NCBI GenBank assembly: GCA_019753405.1
Contig: JAIKLF010000004.1
Coordinates: 62,001-126,000 of the forward strand
DNA: 64,000 bases
Reading direction: 5' to 3'
DNA from: Murdochiella sp. Marseille-P8839
Lineage (GTDB): Bacteria; Bacillota; Clostridia; Tissierellales; Peptoniphilaceae
Each line of letters starts with the position of its first letter. Position 1 is the first letter of the stretch. Position numbers and translations under genes: made by a program. Of the stretch, positions 54,061-61,270 are shown one piece after another. The notes below the pieces were generated by a model. The model was not told the DNA's origin and ran no database searches. It saw nothing but the letters and a program-made list of their open reading frames with translations.

Positions 54061-55611
54061 ATGTTTGATGTACTCATTATCGGCGGCGGAATTGTCGGCT
54101 GTTCGATCGGAAGACAACTCTCCCGATATGCCTGCCGTGTCGGTCTGTTGGAAAAGAACACCGAAGTCGGGCAGGAAACCACGAAAGCCAACTCGGCCAT
54201 CGCGCATGGCGGATTTGATTGCATTCCGGGGACAAAAAAGGCGGCCATGAATGTGCGTGGCAACCACCTGATGACGAAACTGAGTGAAGAATTGGGGTTT
54301 GCCTATCATCAAGTGGGCTCGCTGGTTCTGGCCTTTGATGACGAGGATATTGCTCAGTTGCACGTTTTGTTGGAGCGGGGAAAAGCAAATGGCGTGACTC
54401 CGCTCTCCCTGCTGGATCCGCCGGAAATTTTTGCGCTGGAGCCGCGTGTTGCAAAGAACGTAAAAAAAGCGCTCTACTGTCCGACGTCCGGCGTCGTAGA
54501 TCCCTTTAATTTTACCTATGGCATGATCGAAAACGCCATCGAAAACGGCTTATCACTTTTCACCGAAACAGAAGTTTTCGGCATGGAACGTTGTGGTGAT
54601 CACCTTTTGGTGCATACGGAGCACGGAGATATGGAGACGCGCTTCGTTGTCAATGCTGCCGGGCTCGGAGCCGGGCGAATCGCCGCCATGGCTGGCGATA
54701 AGGAAATCCGTCTACGTCCGACCAAAGGGGTCTATCGCCTGTTGGATAAAACCAACGATGAATGTATTCATACCGTTCTTTTTCAAACGCCGACGGAAAA
54801 GGGTAAAGGTGTATTGGTTGCGCCGACTTATGATGGCAGCACGCTCGTGGGGCCCACTGCAGACGCGGTGAGCGATGAACACGATACTACGGTAAACGAC
54901 GATGATTTGCGTCATGTCGATGTCCTTGCCCGCAAATCGGTACCGGATCTGGCGCTCGGACAAACGATTCGCGCCTTTACCGGCGTGCGCGCCAAACCCG
55001 AAAGCGGTGATTTTCATCTCTATGCCTCAAAACACATGCCGGGTGTCATCCATGCGGCAGGAATTGAATCGCCGGGATTGGTTTCGGCTCCCGCCATTGC
55101 GGAAGAAGTGGATCGTCTGTTGCATGATAATGGCTTTTCCGCTGCGCAAAAAACGGATTTTCAGCCGTATCGTAAAGCCTTTGTGCGCATGGCGCAACTC
55201 AACGCGGAGGAAAAAGCGGAACAAATCGCGAAAAACCCCTTATACGGCAACATTATCTGTCGATGTGAAACCGTCTCCGAAGGGGAGATTGTGGAGGCCA
55301 TCCACCGTCCGGGCGGAGCGCGGACGCTGGACGGCGTGAAACGCCGTATTCGCGCCGGCATGGGGCGTTGCCAGGGCGGTTTCTGTGCACCGCGTGTCAT
55401 CGCCATCTTAGCGCGTGAGCTTGGTGTGGATCCGACCACGCTGCTGAAGGAAAGTCGCGGATCGAAGTTGCTCGTCGGACATCTGAAAGACGGGCAGGCC
55501 GATGTGACGCGACCGGACGTCGGCCGCCGGAATGACGACACGCTCGATGCGACACTTGATAACAGCACTCACCCTGAAACAGAACAGGATGGTTTGCATG
55601 AAGACCATTGA
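54061..55611 (+). CDS. GlpA-like FAD-dependent dehydrogenase with BFD-type [2Fe-2S] domain
   Basis: A 516-residue protein. An N-terminal DAO-type FAD domain (VLIIGGGIVGCSIGRQL, residues 1-370) resembles anaerobic glycerol-3-phosphate dehydrogenase GlpA and L-2-hydroxyglutarate oxidase. A C-terminal BFD-like iron-sulfur domain has the cysteines in IICRCETVSEGE and GMGRCQGGFC. The C-terminal 40 residues are polar and poorly conserved. It overlaps the next flavoprotein gene by 14 bases. With that gene and DUF1667 it forms a known three-gene module. Glycerol-3-phosphate is the usual guess, but no glycerol kinase or facilitator is adjacent. Confidence 0.85.
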   Translation: MFDVLIIGGGIVGCSIGRQLSRYACRVGLLEKNTEVGQETTKANSAIAHGGFDCIPGTKKAAMNVRGNHLMTKLSEELGFAYHQVGSLVLAFDDEDIAQLHVLLERGKANGVTPLSLLDPPEIFALEPRVAKNVKKALYCPTSGVVDPFNFTYGMIENAIENGLSLFTETEVFGMERCGDHLLVHTEHGDMETRFVVNAAGLGAGRIAAMAGDKEIRLRPTKGVYRLLDKTNDECIHTVLFQTPTEKGKGVLVAPTYDGSTLVGPTADAVSDEHDTTVNDDDLRHVDVLARKSVPDLALGQTIRAFTGVRAKPESGDFHLYASKHMPGVIHAAGIESPGLVSAPAIAEEVDRLLHDNGFSAAQKTDFQPYRKAFVRMAQLNAEEKAEQIAKNPLYGNIICRCETVSEGEIVEAIHRPGGARTLDGVKRRIRAGMGRCQGGFCAPRVIAILARELGVDPTTLLKESRGSKLLVGHLKDGQADVTRPDVGRRNDDTLDATLDNSTHPETEQDGLHEDH

Positions 55612-56848
55612 TCTTGTCATTATCGGCGGAGGTCCTGCCGGACTTGCCGCCGCCATTGAAGCGAAAAAAAACGGTGTCGATTCCCTACTCATTATTGAAC
55701 GCGACCGGGAACTGGGCGGCATCCTCAATCAGTGTATCCACAGCGGATTCGGCGTGCAGGAGTTCAAAGAAGAACTGACCGGACCCGAATATGCCAAACG
55801 CTTTGTCGATCAGGTGAATGCCATGGCGATTCCCTATGTATTGCAGACCATGGTGGTCGAGATCACGCCCGATAAGCAGATTGTCGCCATGAATTCCTCC
55901 GGTGTGATAACCATCCAAGCGAAGGCCATTGTGCTCGCCATGGGTTGTCGTGAACGCAGTGCCGGCTCTGTCGCGCTCGGAGGCTACCGTCCGGCGGGCG
56001 TCTACACGGCAGGAACCGCGCAGCGCCTTATGAACATGGAAGGACTCATGGTCGGAAAAGAAGTGGTTATCTATGGATCCGGCGATATTGGGCTCATCAT
56101 GGCGCGTCGTTTGACGCTTGAAGGGGCGCATGTTCCCTGCGTTGTGGAAATTGCTCCGGAATCGAGCGGCCTCCCCCGCAACATCGCCCAGTGTCTTAAC
56201 GATTATGATATTCCGCTTTACCTGCACCATAAAATTAAGGCCGTGCACGGAAAAGAACGGGTTCATGGAGTGACCATTTGTGCTGTAGACGACAAATGGC
56301 AGGAAATCCCCGGCACGGAACGAGACGTTCCCTGTGATACGCTCCTGCTTTCCATCGGCCTGATTCCTGAAAATGAGTTGTCACGTCAGGCACAAATTGC
56401 TCTGCATCCGCGCACAAAAGGTCCGGAAGTTTCTTCGCATATGGAAACCACCGTTCCCGGCATTTTTGCCTGCGGAAATGTGTTGCACGTACACGATATC
56501 GTAGATTACGTGACGCAGGAAAGCCGCAATGCCGGAAAAAATGCGGCCGAATATATTCTCCACGGATCGTTTCCTCCTGCTACGCTGGCGACTTCTGCAG
56601 GCGAAGGTATTTCCTATCTCTTGCCTTCCCGCATCGACCCTGAAACAAAGGACGCTGTACGTCTCTTTTTCCGTCCCATGCGACGTATGCGAAACGTCGT
56701 GCTTTCGCTTTATAGCGGCGATATGCTGCTTGCAACCTACAAGCGAAACGTGCTCGTTCCTTCTGAAATGGCTCATGTGGACGTCACCTTTGAACAGCGC
56801 GCACAGGCCGTTTCCCCATTGCGGCTTATCGCCAAGGAGGAGTCATGA
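55598..56848 (+). CDS. NAD(P)/FAD-dependent oxidoreductase, partner of the GlpA-like protein
   Basis: A 416-residue flavoprotein with LVIIGGGPAGLAAAIEA at the N-terminus, a second Rossmann motif VVIYGSGDIGLIMARRL near residue 155, and the closing PGIFACGNVLHVHDIVDYV. Related to HcnB/OoxA-type subunits paired with GlpA-like proteins. The ATG at 55598 (AGGA upstream) lies within the end of the previous gene. It overlaps the DUF1667 gene by 4 bases. Confidence 0.85.
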   Translation: MKTIDLVIIGGGPAGLAAAIEAKKNGVDSLLIIERDRELGGILNQCIHSGFGVQEFKEELTGPEYAKRFVDQVNAMAIPYVLQTMVVEITPDKQIVAMNSSGVITIQAKAIVLAMGCRERSAGSVALGGYRPAGVYTAGTAQRLMNMEGLMVGKEVVIYGSGDIGLIMARRLTLEGAHVPCVVEIAPESSGLPRNIAQCLNDYDIPLYLHHKIKAVHGKERVHGVTICAVDDKWQEIPGTERDVPCDTLLLSIGLIPENELSRQAQIALHPRTKGPEVSSHMETTVPGIFACGNVLHVHDIVDYVTQESRNAGKNAAEYILHGSFPPATLATSAGEGISYLLPSRIDPETKDAVRLFFRPMRRMRNVVLSLYSGDMLLATYKRNVLVPSEMAHVDVTFEQRAQAVSPLRLIAKEES

Positions 56849-57237
56849 CAAAACGAGAAATGGTCTGCATTGTCTGCCCCATGGGTTGTACGCTGACGAT
56901 CGAGCAAAAAAATGAAGTGCTCCTCGTGACGGGCAATCGCTGCCCACGCGGGGAACAATATGCCAAACAGGAATTGACCGCCCCTCTGCGCAATATCGCG
57001 TCAACCGTACGTGTACATAACGGCGTTTTGCCGGTGGTGCCGGTCAAAACCGATCGGGAAATTCCCAAAGAGAAGATTTTCGCTGCCATGGCGCTGATCA
57101 ATGCGGTCGAAGTCGAGGCTCCTGTCCGTTGCGGAGAATGCATTATCCCCCATCTCTTCGGCACGGAGGCGAACATTGTAGCGACGCGCGATTTAGCGGC
57201 CTGCGATTCGGCCGACAACGAGACGTCGACAAAATAA
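56845..57237 (+). CDS. DUF1667 protein
   Basis: A 130-residue protein with paired cysteines (MVCIVCPMGCTL, NRCPRGEQYA, VRCGECI) suited to binding an iron-sulfur cluster. It always travels with the GlpA-like/GlpB-like pair in Firmicutes and probably serves as a small electron-transfer subunit. Its ATG overlaps the preceding stop (ATGA). A short Ser/Asp/Thr-rich tail ends the protein. Confidence 0.9.
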   Translation: MTKREMVCIVCPMGCTLTIEQKNEVLLVTGNRCPRGEQYAKQELTAPLRNIASTVRVHNGVLPVVPVKTDREIPKEKIFAAMALINAVEVEAPVRCGECIIPHLFGTEANIVATRDLAACDSADNETSTK

Positions 57238-57312
57238 TACGTTTCCTCTGAACCATACGGGGTGTCCTGTGTTCAACAAACGTTACAATCAGTGAATTGG
57301 AAAGAAGGTCCT

Positions 57313-58200
57313 ATGCAACCCAAGCAGTATTCGGTCGAAAGCGCCTGTCATCAGCCGCTTGACGTCCTTTATTATGCCCATGAACCTGATGCCGTCGGCA
57401 ATGTGCCGTGCGCATTGGTTCAGCTCTTGCACGGCATGCAAGAACATAAGGAACGGTATCACGAATTTGCCGAATTTTTATTCGATCAGGGCTATGATGT
57501 GTTGATCCACGACCATCTTGGCCATGGAAAAAGCGTCAGCCGCCCGCATCCCCTTGGCGACATGGTTTCCGTCGACACAGTGCTGAAAGATATTGATTTG
57601 GTCCGTCAAAGTGTCCCCGTGCATGAACAGACCATCTGTTTCGGGCACAGCATGGGTTCTTTTTTAGCGCGCATTTATGCCTCGCTTTACGATGTGGACT
57701 TGTTGATTGCCTGTGGAACCGGCCAAACGCCTTCGTTCCTGGCCCATTTTCTTAAACTGATCTTGCTCACCCAGCCCTCCGGCAAACCGCTTCACAAACT
57801 GCAAAAACTCGTTACTGGTCCCTTCAGCAAGCGCGGTGATCCCCCAACGGCCTGGCTCTCCGTAAATGAGGAAAATCAACGACGCTACCGTGAAGACCCC
57901 CTTTGCGGTCAGCCCTTTACGAAGGAAGGCTATGAGACCCTGATGGATATTGTCCTGCGTCTGAACCATGCAGAGACCTATCGCAACTGCAGTGCCGATC
58001 GTATTTTGCTCATCGCCGGAGAAAAAGACCCGGTCGGCAAGTATACGAAGGGTGTCCGTCAGGCGGAAGAGCGCTACCGTGCTGCAGGAAAAAATGTGCG
58101 AAGTATTTTTTATCCCAACATGGCGCATGAAATTTTGCAGGAGACGGATCGACAAAAGGTGTATCAGGATGTATTGCAGTTTCTGCGTGATGAGCAATGA
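57313..58200 (+). CDS. Alpha/beta hydrolase (monoacylglycerol lipase/lysophospholipase-like)
   Basis: A 295-residue hydrolase. The oxyanion region is LLHGMQEHKERYHEFAEFL, the nucleophile elbow FGHSMGSFLARIYAS (Ser), the acid LLIAGEKDPVGKYTKG (Asp), and the histidine FYPNMAHEILQETD, so the triad is complete. It is cytosolic, with no signal peptide. I chose the ATG at 57313, with GAAGG close upstream, over 57262. Its last 14 codons are repeated immediately after the stop (see 58159-58242). Confidence 0.88.
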   Translation: MQPKQYSVESACHQPLDVLYYAHEPDAVGNVPCALVQLLHGMQEHKERYHEFAEFLFDQGYDVLIHDHLGHGKSVSRPHPLGDMVSVDTVLKDIDLVRQSVPVHEQTICFGHSMGSFLARIYASLYDVDLLIACGTGQTPSFLAHFLKLILLTQPSGKPLHKLQKLVTGPFSKRGDPPTAWLSVNEENQRRYREDPLCGQPFTKEGYETLMDIVLRLNHAETYRNCSADRILLIAGEKDPVGKYTKGVRQAEERYRAAGKNVRSIFYPNMAHEILQETDRQKVYQDVLQFLRDEQ

Positions 58201-58242
58201 ATGTTTCAGGATGTATTGAAATTTCTGCGTGATGGGCAATGA
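58159..58242 (+). repeat. 42-bp tandem duplication of the hydrolase 3' end
   Basis: The last 42 bases of the hydrolase gene (58159-58200, ending GAGCAATGA) are followed directly by a second diverged copy (58201-58242, ending GGGCAATGA). The second copy opens with ATG and would encode MFQDVLKFLRDGQ then stop. Confidence 0.9.
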
Positions 58243-58344
58243 GGTTGCCAAGATAAACAAAATGCTAAGAACAAGGCCACATAACAGAACGTTAAGCGAC
58301 CACGTAGCAAAACGTGAAGAATAAAAGCATATGAGGAGATCAAT

Positions 58345-59220
58345 ATGGAGAAAACACAAGTAGAGCTTAATCGCGGTTTGGCACAGATGCTTAAAGGCGG
58401 TGTCATTATGGACGTTACCACGCCGGAACAGGCGAAGATTGCTGAGGAAGCCGGTGCCTGTGCGGTCATGGCGCTGGAGCGCATTCCGGCGGATATTCGC
58501 GCAGCCGGCGGCGTGTCCCGCATGAGCGATCCCAAGATGATTCGCGGCATTCAACAGGCTGTCAGCATTCCGGTGATGGCGAAGTGCCGTATCGGCCACT
58601 TTGTCGAGGCACAGGTTCTTCAGGCCATCGACATCGACTTTATTGATGAGTCCGAGGTTCTTTCTCCGGCGGATGATGTCTACCACATTGATAAAACCGC
58701 ATTCAAAGCACCGTTCGTCTGCGGCGCGCGTGACCTCGGAGAAGCGCTTCGTCGCATCAGCGAAGGCGCTTCCATGATTCGCACGAAAGGCGAGCCGGGA
58801 ACGGGCGACGTCGTTCAGGCCGTACGCCATTTGCGCAAGGTAAATGCCCAGATTCGGCAGCTTTCCTCCATGCGGGAGGATGAGCTTTTTGAAGCGGCGA
58901 AGGCTATGCAGGTTCCCTACGATTTGGTGCGCTACGTCCATGACCACGGCAAGCTTCCGGTCGTCAACTTTGCCGCCGGCGGCGTCGCCACCCCGGCCGA
59001 CGCTGCGCTCATGATGCAGCTTGGCGCGGAAGGCGTCTTCGTCGGTTCCGGCATTTTCAAGTCCGGCAATCCCGCCAAACGCGCTTCCGCCATCGTGCAG
59101 GCCGTGACCAACTTCACCGATGCGAAATTGATCGCTGAAATTTCAGAAGACCTGGGCGAAGCCATGGTCGGCATCAATGCCGGCGAAATTGCCATCATTA
59201 TGGAAGAACGAGGCCAATAA
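58345..59220 (+). CDS. pdxS: Pyridoxal 5'-phosphate synthase subunit PdxS
   Basis: A 291-residue synthase that builds PLP from ribose 5-phosphate, glyceraldehyde 3-phosphate and ammonia. Near-invariant motifs are present: [40 protein letters not shown], the lysine in [26 protein letters not shown] and the phosphate loop [26 protein letters not shown] lies six bases before the ATG. Overlaps pdxT by one base (TAATG). Confidence 0.98.
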   Translation: MEKTQVELNRGLAQMLKGGVIMDVTTPEQAKIAEEAGACAVMALERIPADIRAAGGVSRMSDPKMIRGIQQAVSIPVMAKCRIGHFVEAQVLQAIDIDFIDESEVLSPADDVYHIDKTAFKAPFVCGARDLGEALRRISEGASMIRTKGEPGTGDVVQAVRHLRKVNAQIRQLSSMREDELFEAAKAMQVPYDLVRYVHDHGKLPVVNFAAGGVATPADAALMMQLGAEGVFVGSGIFKSGNPAKRASAIVQAVTNFTDAKLIAEISEDLGEAMVGINAGEIAIIMEERGQ

Positions 59221-59921
59221 TGCCCATCGGCGTTCTGGCGCTCCAAGGCGCCTTTATCGAACACGAAAAAATGCTTCGTCATCTCGGTGCCGATGTACGT
59301 GAAGTCCGTCAACGTTCCGACCTCGATGGTCTCAACGGCATCGTCCTTCCCGGCGGCGAAAGCACGGTTCAGGGACGTCTATTGCGAAAGCTCCATATGC
59401 TTGAGCCCTTGCGCGATCGTATTCAAAACGGAATGCCTGTGCTCGCGACTTGCGCCGGACTGATCCTTCTGGCCCAACACCTTGACGGCGATGAAACAAC
59501 CCATCTGGCGACACTTCCCGTCACCGTTCGGCGTAATGCGTACGGAAGACAGCTCGCCAGTTTTGCCACCACCGCAAACGTGGGCAACCTCACCGACTTT
59601 CCCCTCGTCTTCATTCGCGCGCCGTATATCGCGGCGGTGGATGGAAATGGTGGTGTGGCGGCTGATGAGGTGAGCGGCAGTGGCGGCGGCACGCCGGAGG
59701 TTGTGGTGAGCGGAAGTCGTGGCGGTGCGCCGGTGGATGTGGTGAACGGAGGTCGTGGCGGCCCGCCGGTGGTTGAAGTACTTTGTACCATCTCGGATCG
59801 CATCGTCGCTGTGCGCTACGGCGCCCAGATCGGTCTTGCCTTCCATCCGGAGCTGACTGAGGATGCACGTCTGCATGAGGCATTTTTGGAAACGGTTAAG
59901 CAAGGAAATAGCAACCTCTGA
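59220..59921 (+). CDS. pdxT: PLP synthase glutaminase subunit PdxT with Gly-rich repeat insertion
   Basis: A 233-residue class I glutaminase that feeds ammonia to PdxS. The Cys78 (LATCAG), His209 and Glu211 (FHPELT) triad and the GGESTV motif are intact. Normal PdxT is about 190-200 residues. Here about 36-40 extra residues lie between IRAPYIAAVDG and VEVLCTISDRIVAVR. They consist of three 12-residue units (VSGSGGGTPEVV, VSGSRGGAPVDV, VNGGRGGPPVVE). The insertion is in frame, so the enzyme is probably still made and working. Confidence 0.95.
   Translation: MPIGVLALQGAFIEHEKMLRHLGADVREVRQRSDLDGLNGIVLPGGESTVQGRLLRKLHMLEPLRDRIQNGMPVLATCAGLILLAQHLDGDETTHLATLPVTVRRNAYGRQLASFATTANVGNLTDFPLVFIRAPYIAAVDGNGGVAADEVSGSGGGTPEVVVSGSRGGAPVDVVNGGRGGPPVVEVLCTISDRIVAVRYGAQIGLAFHPELTEDARLHEAFLETVKQGNSNL
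59670..59777 (+). repeat. 36-bp in-frame tandem repeat inside pdxT
   Basis: Three consecutive 36-bp units (59670-59705, 59706-59741, 59742-59777), each starting GTGAGCGG or GTGAACGG and containing GGCGG and CGCCGG. Higher G+C than the rest of pdxT. Confidence 0.93.
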
Positions 59922-59940
59922 AACAGAGGTTGCTATTTCC
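59904..59940 (+). terminator. Terminator of pdxST with the pdxT stop codon at its loop
   Basis: A perfect 17-bp stem (GGAAATAGCAACCTCTG and its complement) with loop AAA, followed by TCTATTTC. The TGA stop of pdxT is formed by the top of the stem and the loop, so the last six codons lie in the hairpin. Confidence 0.85.
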
Positions 59941-59993
59941 TCTATTTCAGAGGTGCCAGCCTGTAGCGGTAGTTGCGTCGCCTTCACTATAGC

Positions 59994-60110
59994 GGCGATT
60001 GTTCCGCTTCCGCAATTTAACGATGCCAGAAGGTGACGGCCGAAGGCCGGCGATTGTTCCGCCTTCGCAATTTAGCGGTGACAGAAGGTGCCGGCCGAAG
60101 GCCGGCGATT
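59994..60110. repeat. 55-bp tandem repeat at the left edge of repeat tract 2
   Basis: Two copies (59994-60048, 60049-60103) and a fragment. Each reads GGCGATTGTTCCGC, a TTCGCAATTTA segment, AGAAGGTG, then CGGCCGAAGGCC. The GGCCGGCGATT junction is shared with the 47-bp repeat of tract 1. A hairpin GCCGCC/GGCGGC follows at about 60118-60132. Confidence 0.85.
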
Positions 60111-60147
60111 TGAAAACGCCGCCGAAGGCGGCTTTCCTTCTGTGACT

Positions 60148-60177
60148 GCGCCGCCAACAGCATTCCAGCGGCGCTCC
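60148..60177. repeat. GCGCCGCC...GCGGCGCTCC interspersed repeat
   Basis: Same 30-bp palindromic element as at 45964, directly left of satellite array 2. Confidence 0.85.
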
Positions 60178-60180
60178 TTC

Positions 60181-60745
60181 TGAGGGAAACGGACCCTGGT
60201 ATTAACACAAAATATACCTTTAGTCAGGGATGCCGACCCTGATAACATTTCGTTTTAACCATTCGTCAGGGGGGACGTCCCTGATATCTTCTTAATTTCG
60301 CAATTGATCAGGAGATGTTTGGCCCTGGCATTTACGAAAATCTATTCTGCGTCAGGGGCATGGGCCCTGATAACACCTTCATTTTGCAATTCGTCAGGGG
60401 CTGTTAGGCCCTGACATTTACGCGAACTTGCCATTCGTCAGGGATACCAGCCCTGATAACTTCTCAGTTTAACCATTTGTCAGGGGCGCCGACCCTGATA
60501 ACTTCTCGTTTTAACCATTCGTCAGGGGCGGCGTCCCTGATAACGTCTTAATTTATCAATTCATCAGGGGCCGTTGGATCCTGATATTCACACCAATTTT
60601 CTCTTCGTCAGGGACGCCAGCCCTGATAACATCTCAATTTAGCAATTCATCAGGGATCGTTGGGCCCTCGCATTTATACGAATTTACTCTTTCTCAGGGA
60701 CACGGACCCTGGTAACTTTTCCTTTCATGCTTTCGTCAGGGGCGC
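60181..60745. repeat. Satellite array 2: about 14 tandem 42/44-bp hairpin units
   Basis: Units start (T-C-A-G-G-G or close variants) at 60181, 60224, 60266, 60308, 60352, 60394, 60438, 60480, 60522, 60564, 60608, 60650, 60694 and 60736. Steps are 42-44 bp. Hairpin and linker types are the same as array 1 and in the same orientation, but the copies are more diverged from one another. No coding frame is supported. It lies between the pdxST terminator and the tldE terminator. Confidence 0.95.
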
Positions 60746-60768
60746 GCATGTAGTATATGAACCAAAAT

Positions 60769-60841
60769 CACGCCGCCATTGCAATGCTAAGCGGCGCTCC
60801 GTCTTCAAACGCGCCGCCATCCGAATTTCCAGCGGCGCTCC
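60769..60841. repeat. Two GCGCCGCC...GCGGCGCTCC repeats, right edge of array 2
   Basis: Copies at 60769-60800 and 60811-60841, same element as flanks array 1. Confidence 0.85.
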
Positions 60842-60911
60842 GCTAGTCCCTGCCCGAAAAGCGCCTTCGCCCTCCGAAGTTCACTCCGCACTTCGCCCGA
60901 TCTCCAAGCAT

Positions 60912-60948
60912 TAAAAAAGCGACGGATGCGCTTACTTCGCTCCGTCGC
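60912..60948 (-). terminator. Terminator of the tldD-tldE transcript
   Basis: On the minus strand GCGACGGA...TCCGTCGC (with an inner GCG/CGC helix) followed by TTTTTT. It lies about 320 bases beyond the tldE stop. Confidence 0.85.
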
Positions 60949-61067
60949 CTCCATACGGCCACAGGCCGGTCAAGACTTCCACTCCACACCAACCACAAAG
61001 CCGCCCCGTTCGCGAGCCGCCTCTTCGACGAGTCCCCACCACAAAGGTAAAAAGCTGACGAAAGGAC

Positions 61068-61214
61068 GAGGAGAAGCGAGCGGCGAGCGGATGGGGTGGC
61101 TTTGCCTGGCGAAGAGAAGCGCGCGGCGAGCAGACGGGGCCGCTTTGCCTGACGGGACGGCTTTTCCTGACGAGGAGAAGCGATCGGCAAGCGAACGGTG
61201 TGGCTTTGCCTGAG
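61068..61214. repeat. 43-bp tandem repeat, three copies and a fragment
   Basis: Units 61068-61110, 61111-61153 and 61172-61214, with an 18-bp partial unit at 61154-61171. Each begins GAGGAGAAGCG or GAAGAGAAGCG and ends GGCTTTGCCTG or a close variant. It lies between tldE and its terminator, so it would be in the mRNA 3' end. The rest of 60949-61270 shows no gene. Confidence 0.88.
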
Positions 61215-61270
61215 CGAGGAAAAACATGCGACAAACAGCCGTGCAGATTTATGAACAATCCTGCGGAAGC

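Noticed and set aside
58243-58344. Operator for a PdxR-type regulator before pdxS (CACGT/ACGTG dyad)
   Set aside because: The dyad is only five bases per arm with a short spacer, no pdxR gene is adjacent and no second site exists, so chance is sufficient.
57664-58947. 427-codon minus-strand frame opposite the hydrolase and pdxS
   Set aside because: It spans two real plus-strand genes and the gap between them. There is no ribosome binding site, and its product resembles nothing known.
60843-61258. Several overlapping minus-strand frames of 85-115 codons between array 2 and tldE
   Set aside because: They translate the GC-rich 43-bp repeat in different frames, lack ribosome binding sites and show no family resemblance. 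They also cross the tldE terminator.
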